A stretch of 5,783 bases of DNA from an uncultured Collinsella sp. (GCA_902496645.1 CABVBR010000128.1:1-5783); one strand, 5' to 3'; counted from the first letter of the stretch, positions 1-5,294 are shown. Notes: generated from the letters alone by a model not told the origin. Made by a program: numbers and translations.

Positions 1-840
1 GGGAACGATCGCATCGTTGCTTCGTTTGCCATCCGCTTCCGAGTGGTAGCGCCCCGCTTCGATGCCGGAGTCGACATAAAGTCCCTGACACGGTAGGCCG
101 TGGGCCCTCAACCATGCACCCATAGACGTGGATTCGTCCACACGTGTAAGGCGCACGTGCCTGAGATCGTCGGCACTCGTCCCGCCCAGCACCGATGTCT
201 CGAACCCATCAGAAGATGTCCCCAGGCGCGCCGCCGGCGTCGTGACGGAAAAGAAGAGTGACTCTGGATCGCCCGGCAACGCCACACGGCTACCGCCCTC
301 AAAATCGATAACATAGGCTTCGAGGCCCGCATCGTACTCCACGGGGCAAAAATGGCAATTTAGCACGGCACAGATTTCGGACGAGACGGCGTGCGAAGCA
401 GCGACCGGATCATCAAGATAGGTAAAAAGCTCATCGCGCAGCACGTTGAGCGAACGACCAAGTTCTGCCGTGCGGCGCGAACGCAAGCTCGACGCCATGC
501 CGACCATCTGAATAGACAGGTAATCGCAGATGACCTCGAGCACGTTAAGGTCATAGGCAAGTGGCGCCTGTGGTCGTTTCCAACCGACCTCCAACACACC
601 GAGCACCTGCGTGCCGTAAAACACGGGAAGACAGATCTCGCTGCGATACGGGGGCATATCCTGCACGCGCAGCAAGTGCTTGGAACGATTGTCCAAATCC
701 ATGAACATACCCGAAGCAACCCGGTCGCCCTCAAGGTCCTGCTGAATCGACAGGCGGCAGGCACGCGACTCGCGAAGAACATACGTCGGAATGCCAGCGC
801 CATACGGCAAAAACTCAGGCAGGTAGCTGTCGTACAGCTC
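1..840 (-). CDS. C-terminal part of frameshifted PAS/GAF sensory protein (runs off left edge)
   Basis: This is the continuation, in a different frame, of the sensory gene that starts at 1460. The frame is open from just below two stops at 850-855 down to base 1. Joined across the duplication at 818-863 it forms residues 208-479 of one protein. It contains the second half of a GAF domain (about joined residues 208-312, including SEICLPVFYGTQVLGVLEVG near 266-285, the typical GAF strand-turn-strand). A linker helix (about 313-345) and a second GAF-like region (about 346-479) follow. GAF domains bind small ligands or serve as dimerising sensory modules. The output domain (histidine kinase, phosphatase, GGDEF or another) should lie beyond the left edge and cannot be named. 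There is no credible independent start with a ribosome site at its head, so as written it would probably not be translated. The GAF call rests on pattern recognition. Confidence 0.75.
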
Positions 841-1460
841 GGCAGGTAGCTATCATGCAGCTCCTTGGAAACACCGCGAAGCTTAAAGCCGCCGCTCTCA
901 GAAAAATAAATCGCAGCTCCAGAGGCATCGAGCGTTCCGACGAGCTGATTCAAAACGATATCGAGCAAGCTGGGGAGCTCATTGGAGCCCACGGTACTCA
1001 TAATGACCGAAAGGGTACCCGAAAGGCGTTTATTCGCCACCCTAAGCTCCGAAAGCGCACGTTTGAGCTGACGATCGTGGGAATACTGCTCTTCGATACT
1101 GTGAAGCGCCACCAGGACACGTGGTACGCGGCGCCCAAAGATGCGTGGAGGCGTTACGGAGCCCGCACGAACCAAGACGGGAATAAAAGAGCCGTCACTC
1201 AGCTTGAGCATCAGTTCGTTCTCGGAGCCATCAGTTTCAAATGGTAGACGATGTTCCGTCGCACGTTCAAAAGCGGACGAATACAGGACGTCTTTAACAT
1301 CTCCACCGATGACGTCGGCGCGTTCCTCGCACATCAAACCAAGTAAGCGATTATTCACATGCAGAATGGTTCCGTCGAGCTCACAAATGATGACAGCATC
1401 GCTCGTGATCTCGACCAGTTGGGCAACGTCTGCCCACTCGTTGCGCTCAAGCGTTTCCAT
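360..1460 (-). CDS. N-terminal part of frameshifted PAS/GAF sensory protein
   Basis: Residues 1-207 are authentic; everything after that, down to the stop at 360, is out-of-frame sequence rich in Arg, Cys and Ser. A PAS domain covers about residues 6-118, with the typical SDAVIICELDGTILHVNN opening at 20-37. A predicted helical linker (about 122-155) leads into the start of a GAF domain (about 160-207). No membrane segment or signal peptide is visible, so it should be a cytoplasmic sensor. I chose ATG at 1460 because GAGG lies 6 nt upstream; a GTG at 1472 would bury that site. The frame breaks where a 23-bp segment (841-863) is repeated with three changes (818-840). Using only one copy gives the natural reading KELHDSYLPEFLPYG and an open frame of 479 codons to the left edge. 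It lies directly downstream of tRNA-Leu. The break may be a real mutation or an assembly error. Confidence 0.8.
   Translation of the reverse strand: METLERNEWADVAQLVEITSDAVIICELDGTILHVNNRLLGLMCEERADVIGGDVKDVLYSSAFERATEHRLPFETDGSENELMLKLSDGSFIPVLVRAGSVTPPRIFGRRVPRVLVALHSIEEQYSHDRQLKRALSELRVANKRLSGTLSVIMSTVGSNELPSLLDIVLNQLVGTLDASGAAIYFSESGGFKLRGVSKELHDSYLPSCTTATCLSFCRMALAFRRMFFASRVPAACRFSRTLRATGLLRVCSWIWTIVPSTCCACRICPRIAARSVFPCFTARRCSVCWRSVGNDHRRHLPMTLTCSRSSAITCLFRWSAWRRACVRAARQNLVVRSTCCAMSFLPILMIRSLLRTPSRPKSVPC
818..863. repeat. Imperfect 23-bp tandem duplication inside the sensor gene
   Basis: Bases 818-840 and 841-863 match at 20 of 23 positions; the three differences are all transitions. 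On the coding strand the copies read ELHDSYLP and ELYDSYLP, alternative versions of the same peptide. Having both shifts the frame; having either one alone keeps it open. Confidence 0.95.
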
Positions 1461-1466
1461 CGTGGA

Positions 1467-1470
1467 CCTC
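1467..1470 (-). promoter_or_regulatory. Ribosome binding site deciding the sensor gene start
   Basis: GAGG on the minus strand sits 6 nt before the ATG at 1460. It overlaps the alternative in-frame GTG at 1472, which has only a distant GGAGG that belongs to the terminator stem. This favours the ATG. Confidence 0.6.
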
Positions 1471-1486
1471 ACCGTCTATCGGTAAC

Positions 1487-1508
1487 AAAAAAGCCTCCGA
1501 AGAGGCTT
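1487..1508 (-). terminator. Intrinsic terminator after tRNA-Leu
   Basis: On the minus strand a 7-bp stem (arms 1502-1508 and 1491-1497, core AGCCTC/GAGGCT) is closed by a TTCG tetraloop and followed by a run of six T. It begins 11 nt after the encoded CCA of the tRNA. This is a classical Rho-independent terminator for the tRNA transcript and lies 27 nt before the ATG of the sensor gene. Confidence 0.92.
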
Positions 1509-1519
1509 CTCAAATGCGA

Positions 1520-1609
1520 TGGTGTCGGAGGCGGGACTTGAACCCGCATGACCAAAAAGCGGTCACTAGCACCTCAAGCTAGCGCGTCTGCCAATTCCGC
1601 CACTCCGAC
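1520..1609 (-). tRNA. tRNA-Leu, anticodon GAG
   Basis: A complete cloverleaf can be drawn. The acceptor arms GTCGGAG (1609-1603) and CTCCGAC (1530-1524) pair perfectly. The anticodon stem is CTAGC/GCTAG with loop TTGAGGT, giving anticodon GAG at 1575-1573, which reads CUC and CUU leucine codons. A long variable arm (GACC/GGTC around a T-rich loop) marks it as a class II tRNA, as expected for leucine. The T arm GCGGG-TTCAAGT-CCCGC is intact. The discriminator base is A (1523), and CCA is encoded at 1522-1520. It has its own likely promoter upstream and a strong terminator downstream. Confidence 0.97.
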
Positions 1610-1666
1610 ATGCTATGTTGTTGATTCGCGGTTCGTTTTCTTGGACCCGCGCGTTCAACGAGGAAG

Positions 1667-1696
1667 ATAATAACCTATGATTCGAGAACTGCGCAA
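1667..1696 (-). promoter_or_regulatory. Probable sigma-70-type promoter for tRNA-Leu
   Basis: On the minus strand a -35-like TTGCGC (1696-1691) and a -10-like TATTAT (1672-1667) are separated by 18 bp. Initiation would fall near 1660, giving a 5' leader of about 50 nt before the tRNA. The AT-rich sequence directly upstream (1699-1730) resembles an UP element, common at stable-RNA promoters. Assignment is by eye; no other promoter is evident between the hairpins and the tRNA. Confidence 0.55.
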
Positions 1697-1698
1697 GC

Positions 1699-1730
1699 AC
1701 TTTTTTGAAAAAAGTTTACGAATTTGTAAA
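1699..1730 (-). promoter_or_regulatory. AT-rich tract, possible UP element
   Basis: The tract holds ACTTTTTT-G-AAAAAAGT (1699-1715), a perfect 8-bp inverted repeat, followed by TTTAC/GTAAA (1715-1719 and 1726-1730). A-tracts and T-tracts directly upstream of the -35 suggest an alpha-CTD contact region or intrinsically bent DNA. TGCGCA palindromes flank it at 1690-1695 and 1731-1736. Confidence 0.35.
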
Positions 1731-1753
1731 TGCGCAGGTAGACGGACCTGTTC

Positions 1754-1878
1754 GGGCCGGAATGAGGTTGCTTTCCAACGCGTCCTCGGGCATGCGGCAT
1801 TATTTTGATCCGCGCTTCGCGCTACAAAATAATGCCGCCCCCTGCGGAATGCGTTGGAAAGCAACCTCATTCCGGCCC
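1754..1878. repeat. 125-bp hairpin element with perfect 28-bp inverted arms
   Basis: The arms 1754-1781 and 1851-1878 are perfect reverse complements over 28 bp, beginning GGGCCGGAATGAGG. Inside, a second perfect 14-bp pair (1794-1807 and 1825-1838, GCGGCATTATTTTG) surrounds a small GCGC-TTC-GCGC hairpin at the centre. The two 12-nt stretches joining inner and outer arms are equal in length but pair poorly. No protein is encoded and no T-run follows, so it is not an ordinary terminator. Size and symmetry would suit a MITE-like or REP-like palindromic element. No convincing target-site duplication is visible. Confidence 0.85.
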
Positions 1879-1939
1879 TAGGAGTAGGTACTCCGGGCAC
1901 AGTTCTCAAACATGTTCTGGAGGCTGATGTAAATTTAGT

Positions 1940-1958
1940 GGCTCGGCTTTGCCGAGCC
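1940..1958. repeat. Compact GC-rich hairpin, possible terminator
   Basis: GGCTCGGC-TTT-GCCGAGCC is a perfect 8-bp stem with a 3-nt loop. On the plus strand it is followed by CTTATATA and on the minus strand by ACTAAATTT, so a U-tract is weak in either direction. It may be part of a tandem transcription stop downstream of oppF, or an RNA-stabilising 3' structure. Confidence 0.5.
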
Positions 1959-1968
1959 CTTATATAAC

Positions 1969-1994
1969 GAGGCCGGAGCTAGAGCTCCGGCCTC
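1969..1994 (-). terminator. Strong 12-bp hairpin downstream of the opp operon, candidate terminator
   Basis: A perfect 12-bp inverted repeat (1969-1980 and 1983-1994, GAGGCCGGAGCT arms) is followed on the minus strand by GTTATAT, a weak U-bearing tail. It is very stable and lies about 210 nt past the oppF stop, with a second hairpin 10 nt further on. Termination of the opp transcript here is inference; the tail is poorer than that of the tRNA terminator. Confidence 0.5.
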
Positions 1995-2020
1995 ACACAA
2001 TTTCAAATTAGATTAAGTGA

Positions 2021-2036
2021 GCGATCAGGGAATCGC
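2021..2036. repeat. Small inverted repeat
   Basis: GCGAT and ATCGC are separated by 6 nt. It sits between the 12-bp hairpin and the large oppF-proximal hairpin and may be part of the same structured 3' region. Its short stem could be chance. Confidence 0.3.
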
Positions 2037-2044
2037 ACCCCCCC

Positions 2045-2212
2045 CTGCAGTGGTAACACAGGGCCCGTGTTGGACTTAGTTTTCAGAACATTCCGCAGAC
2101 CAGGAAACCCCCTTATCCGCAGCTCCGAAGGAGCAGGATAAGAGGGCTTCCATGGTCGAGGACGTTCTGAAAGGCAACTCCAGAGCGGGCCCGGACAGTT
2201 CACCGACTACAG
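2045..2212. repeat. 168-nt imperfect hairpin abutting the oppF stop codon
   Basis: Successive arms pair in perfect order around an apex at 2127-2129. The outermost, 2045-2057 with 2198-2212, has two single-base bulges and one mismatch. Then come GGGCCCG (2061-2067 with 2186-2192), TGGA (2071-2074 with 2179-2182) and TTTCAGAAC (2081-2089 with 2164-2172). The inner arms are GACCA (2098-2102 with 2153-2157), GGAA (2103-2106 with 2148-2151), CCC (2108-2110 with 2144-2146), CTTATCC (2112-2118 with 2136-2142) and GCTCC (2122-2126 with 2130-2134). Over 50 pairs form in all. The outer arm includes the TAG stop of oppF (2207-2209). No U-tract follows, so it looks more like a 3' stabilising structure or a degenerate palindromic element than a simple terminator. 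Confidence 0.75.
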
Positions 2213-3235
2213 GTCGATGTGCGATTCCTTGATCGGGAACGGCTCGGCGAAGTGGCAGGCGCAGCAGTGGCCCGGGGCAACTTCCTTAAACTCGGGAAGC
2301 TTCTCGGAGCAGATGCCCTGCGCGATCGGGCAGCGCGTGTGGAAACGGCAGCCGGTCGGCGGATCCAGCGGTGACGGCGGATCGCCGGCGAGGATGATGC
2401 GCTTGCGGGTCTTCTGGATATCAGGATCGGGCACCGGCACGGCAGACAGCAGCGACTGCGTGTACGGATGGTGAGGCTCGCTGTAGAGCGTCTTCCAGTC
2501 CGAAACCTCGACCATCTTGCCCAGATACATAACGGCAACGCGGTCGGAGATGTGCTGCACGACAGAGAGGTCGTGAGCGATGAAGAGGTAGGCCGTACCG
2601 AACTTATCCTGAAGCTCCTTCAGCAGGTTCAAAACCTGGGCCTGAATGGAAACGTCAAGTGCAGAGACAGGCTCGTCGCAGATGATCAGCTTGGGCTTCA
2701 GAGCGAACGCGCGGGCAATGCCGACACGCTGACGCTGACCGCCGGAGAACTCGTGCGGATAGCGGTTGATGTGCTCGGGGTTCAGACCGACGACGTCCAG
2801 CAGCTCGCGGACACGCTCAATACGCTCCTCCTTGGTGCTCACGCCGTGAATGGTCATGGGCTCGGAGACGATCTCGCCGATGGTCATACGAGGGTTCAGC
2901 GAAGCATAGGGATCCTGGAAGATAAACTGCATCTCGCGACGCATGTCCTTGATCTCATGCTTGCTCATCTCGGCAACATCTTTGCCCTGGAAGAACACCT
3001 TACCGGCGGTCGGCTTGGTCAAGCGCATGATGGTGCGACCCGTCGTGGACTTACCGCAACCAGACTCACCAACCAGACCAAAGGTCTCGCCAGGATAAAT
3101 CTCAAAAGAGATGTCATTTACAGCAGAGACGACACGCTTGGAAAAACGCTTGGCGAACATGCCGGACTCAGCGGGGAACTCCTTAGAGAGGTGCTCGACC
3201 TTCAGCAACGGAGTACGCTCGTTGGTATCTGCCAT
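2207..3235 (-). CDS. oppF: Oligopeptide/dipeptide ABC transporter ATP-binding protein OppF
   Basis: This 342-residue protein is one of two cytoplasmic ATPases powering peptide import through OppB/OppC. The ATPase motifs are complete: Walker A GESGCGKST (56-64), Q-loop Gln107 in FQDP, signature FSGGQ (163-167), Walker B LIICDE (183-188), D-loop SALD (191-194) and H-loop His221. The C-terminal oligopeptide-transporter domain (about 245-330) has cysteines 296, 302, 309, 324, 325 and 327. This is the family pattern thought to hold a metal or iron-sulfur centre in some members. Length is normal for OppF/DppF. The ATG overlaps the oppD stop by one base (TAATG), and a GGGAGG site lies 9 nt upstream, so translation is probably coupled. 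The stop codon is embedded in the arm of a long hairpin. OppF versus DppF cannot be separated here because substrate specificity rests with the binding protein. Confidence 0.95.
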   Translation of the reverse strand: MADTNERTPLLKVEHLSKEFPAESGMFAKRFSKRVVSAVNDISFEIYPGETFGLVGESGCGKSTTGRTIMRLTKPTAGKVFFQGKDVAEMSKHEIKDMRREMQFIFQDPYASLNPRMTIGEIVSEPMTIHGVSTKEERIERVRELLDVVGLNPEHINRYPHEFSGGQRQRVGIARAFALKPKLIICDEPVSALDVSIQAQVLNLLKELQDKFGTAYLFIAHDLSVVQHISDRVAVMYLGKMVEVSDWKTLYSEPHHPYTQSLLSAVPVPDPDIQKTRKRIILAGDPPSPLDPPTGCRFHTRCPIAQGICSEKLPEFKEVAPGHCCACHFAEPFPIKESHIDL

Positions 3236-3645
3236 TACGCCTCGCCTCCCTTCTTGGAATCCTTGCGCGTACGGGACGTCTCAGGAGCGTTCTTGAGAAA
3301 CTCGGGGTCACCGGAGTAGTGGCACGCAGAGTAATGACCAGACTCGGTGACAACGCGCTCGGGGCGCTGCTTGCGGCACTTATCGGTCGCATAGGGACAA
3401 CGAGGCGAGAACACGCAGCCCTCGGGCAGGTTCATGAGCGAAGGCGGGTTGCCGTGAATCGGCGTAAGCGGCTTCTTCTCTTCGATGGCCTGCTCCGGGA
3501 TGGAGCGGATAAGGCCCCAGGTGTAGGGGTGGCGGCTCTCGTAGAAGATTTCCTCAGCAGTACCGAACTCGACGGGACGGCCGGCGTACATAACCATGAT
3601 CTTGTCGGCCATGTCGGCGACGACGCCCAGGTCATGGGTAATCAT
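3235..3645 (-). CDS. oppD: OppD C-terminal fragment (H-loop and Opp C-terminal domain), split by frameshift
   Basis: This 136-residue fragment begins MITHDLGVV, which is the H-loop region (His4) that normally follows the D-loop in OppD. It continues into the oligopeptide-transporter C-terminal domain (PVEFGTAEEIFYESRHPYTWGL near 24-45), with cysteines 77, 83, 90 and 108 spaced as in OppF. It has no Walker A or signature motif, so it is not an ATPase alone. Its ATG (3645) overlaps the TGA of the upstream fragment as ATGA, so reinitiation is formally possible. Deleting one 23-bp copy at 3651-3696 fuses the two parts through Ala-Ile-Ile-Met into a 363-residue OppD, a normal length for the family. 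Confidence 0.88.
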   Translation of the reverse strand: MITHDLGVVADMADKIMVMYAGRPVEFGTAEEIFYESRHPYTWGLIRSIPEQAIEEKKPLTPIHGNPPSLMNLPEGCVFSPRCPYATDKCRKQRPERVVTESGHYSACHYSGDPEFLKNAPETSRTRKDSKKGGEA

Positions 3646-4349
3646 GATGATGGCGTTGCCGTTCTTCTCCTGCTGGCGTTGCCGTTCTTCTCCTGCATTT
3701 CCTGCATGAGCTCGATAATCTGAGCCTGAATGGTAACGTCCAGAGCCGTCGTGGGCTCGTCGGCAATCAGAATATCGGGATCGCAGGCAAGAGCCATGGC
3801 AATCATGACGCGCTGACGCATACCGCCAGAGAACTGGTGCGGATACTCATTGACGCGCTTCTCGGGCTCGGGAATACCAACGAGGTCCAAAAGCTCGGTG
3901 GCACGCTTGAGCGCCTCCTGCTTGGAGTAGCCACGGTGCAGACGAAGGCCCTCGCCCACCTGCTTGCCGATCTTATAAACCGGGTTCAAGGAGGTCATAG
4001 GATCCTGGAAGATCATCGCGATATCGTTGCCGCGAATGTGCTGCATCTCTTCCTCGGTCATCTCGAGGATGGAGCGGCCGCGATAGCGAACGTCACCGCC
4101 CTCGATCTTTCCCGGAGGCATCGAGATAAGGCCCATGATGGTCATGGCGGTCACGGACTTACCGGAGCCGGATTCACCGACGACTCCCAGGGTCTCGCCG
4201 CGATCGAGCGTGTAGGAGACACCGTCGACAGCGCGAACGACGCCATCCTCGGTGTGGAAATACATCTTAAGGTCATCGACCTCGAGCAGATGCTGGCCCT
4301 CGGGAACCGGCTGGTCCTTCAGGTCCACATAGTTCTTGTTCTTCTTCAT
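3642..4349 (-). CDS. oppD: OppD N-terminal fragment (Walker A to D-loop), truncated by 23-bp duplication
   Basis: Residues 1-225 are a good OppD nucleotide-binding domain: Walker A GESGSGKS (58-65), Q-loop Gln115 in FQDP, signature FSGGM (173-177), Walker B ILIADE (193-198) and D-loop TALD (201-204). After Ala225 the second copy of the duplication (3651-3673) throws the frame, adding ten foreign residues before a stop. The H-loop histidine and the cysteine-bearing C-terminal domain are lost. A protein ending here should bind ATP but hydrolyse it poorly, if it is stable. The ATG lies 2 nt after the oppC stop, with AAGGA inside the end of oppC as ribosome site. OppD pairs with OppF, so the importer would be impaired unless the break is an assembly error, reverts, or the two fragments assemble. 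Confidence 0.9.
   Translation of the reverse strand: MKKNKNYVDLKDQPVPEGQHLLEVDDLKMYFHTEDGVVRAVDGVSYTLDRGETLGVVGESGSGKSVTAMTIMGLISMPPGKIEGGDVRYRGRSILEMTEEEMQHIRGNDIAMIFQDPMTSLNPVYKIGKQVGEGLRLHRGYSKQEALKRATELLDLVGIPEPEKRVNEYPHQFSGGMRQRVMIAMALACDPDILIADEPTTALDVTIQAQIIELMQEMQEKNGNASRRRTATPSS
3651..3696. repeat. Exact 23-bp tandem duplication inside oppD
   Basis: Bases 3651-3673 and 3674-3696 are identical and directly adjacent. 23 is not a multiple of three, so the extra copy shifts the oppD frame. One copy alone restores the conserved reading across NGNAIIMITHD. Confidence 0.97.
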
Positions 4350-4351
4350 CC

Positions 4352-5287
4352 TTATGCGTCCTTCATCTTGACGTCGAGGGCGTCGCGCAGACCGTCACCC
4401 AGCAGGGTGAAGGCGAGCACCGTCGAGAGAATTGCCAGACCGGGCATGATCATCATCCAGGGAGCGGTCAGAAGATACTGCTGACCGTCCTGAATCATGG
4501 AGCCCCACGAAGGCGTAGGCGGAATAACGCCCATGCCGAGGAAGGACAGAGCGGACTCGGTCAGAATGGCGCCACCAATGTTCATGGTTGCGTAGACCAC
4601 GATAGAGGCGACGGAGTTCGGAAAGATGTGACGCACGACGATACGAGCATCGGATGCACCCATCGCGCGCGCAGCGTCAACATAGTCGTTTTCCTTGACC
4701 GTCAAGATTGCAGAGCGGAAGACGCGCGCAATCGAAGGCCAGCCGAGAATACCGATGGCGATAAAGACATTCTGAAGACCACGGCCGATAACGGCGATCA
4801 TGGCGACGACGAACAGCACGTACGGGAACGCTAGGAAGATATCCGCAAAGCGCATGATGATCGTATCCCAGATGCCGCCGTAGAAACCGGCCAGAGCACC
4901 CATGACCAGACCGATCACCGTGGAGATGGCGGTGGCCATAATGCCGACGGACAGCGAAACGCGTGCACCGTAGATAACGCGGACGAGAATGTCGCGACCA
5001 AGGGCGTCGGTACCAAACGGATGCTCGGCACACGGAGCCAGCAACGAAGTCTCGGCCATGGTAGTCGAGTCGGAAGCCGTCGGCGACCCGAGCCAGGGCT
5101 TAGCCCACAGGTCGGCGGTCAGGGCAACCACAACGACGATGATGATCCAGCAAACACCGATAACGGCGAGCTTGTTCTTACGAAGACGCTTAAAAGCGTC
5201 GCCCCACAGCGTGCGGGACTTAGCGGGAGCAGATGCGGCCTTGGTGGCGGTAGCCTGCCCCTGAGACTGAGAATCAGTTTCCTGCAT
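4352..5287 (-). CDS. oppC: Oligopeptide/dipeptide ABC transporter permease OppC
   Basis: This 311-residue integral membrane protein forms half of the transport channel. A hydrophilic N-terminus (1-35) precedes TM1 (about 39-57). An extracytoplasmic loop follows, containing the family sequence HPFGTDALGRDILVRVIYGAR (89-109). Further membrane segments lie near 111-134, 148-168, 172-188, 227-249 and 277-297. The permease EAA loop that docks on the ATPases is DAARAMGASDARIVVRHIFPN (204-224). The C-terminal LLGDGLRDALD (295-305) is typical of OppC/DppC, and length is normal. The start ATG at 5287 has an excellent GGGAGGT site 7 nt upstream, directly after the oppB stop; the gene begins 14 nt past oppB and ends 2 nt before oppD. 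No defects are seen. Confidence 0.95.
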   Translation of the reverse strand: MQETDSQSQGQATATKAASAPAKSRTLWGDAFKRLRKNKLAVIGVCWIIIVVVVALTADLWAKPWLGSPTASDSTTMAETSLLAPCAEHPFGTDALGRDILVRVIYGARVSLSVGIMATAISTVIGLVMGALAGFYGGIWDTIIMRFADIFLAFPYVLFVVAMIAVIGRGLQNVFIAIGILGWPSIARVFRSAILTVKENDYVDAARAMGASDARIVVRHIFPNSVASIVVYATMNIGGAILTESALSFLGMGVIPPTPSWGSMIQDGQQYLLTAPWMMIMPGLAILSTVLAFTLLGDGLRDALDVKMKDA

Positions 5288-5294
5288 GAGACGT

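Noticed and set aside
108..332. Minus-strand 74-codon open frame
   Set aside because: It lies in the wrong frame within the sensor gene, where the real frame stays open to the window edge.
1470..1472. GTG as the start of the sensor gene
   Set aside because: It is in frame and possible, but it overlaps the GAGG site that serves the ATG at 1460 and has no well-spaced site of its own.
1520..1540. tRNA 3' end as an integration (att) site
   Set aside because: The sensor gene and terminator follow directly; no integrase gene or repeated tRNA 3' end is present in the window.
1655..1909. Minus-strand 84-codon open frame upstream of tRNA-Leu
   Set aside because: It spans the 125-bp palindrome and the tRNA promoter and resembles no protein; its two ends encode near mirror images of the arms.
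1906..1918. LexA/SOS-like box around AAACATGTTC
   Set aside because: The half-sites are only 2 nt apart instead of the 4 nt in the Gram-positive GAAC-N4-GTTC consensus, and no gene start follows.
2003..2203. Minus-strand 66-codon open frame just after oppF
   Set aside because: It is read entirely through the arms of the long hairpin, and its composition is not protein-like.
2468..3319. Long plus-strand open frame of 283 codons opposite oppF
   Set aside because: It is antisense to a fully motif-bearing OppF and shows no recognisable domain. It is a by-product of codon use on the other strand.
3837..4484. Plus-strand open frame of 215 codons opposite oppD/oppC
   Set aside because: It crosses two well-supported genes on the opposite strand and has no family features.
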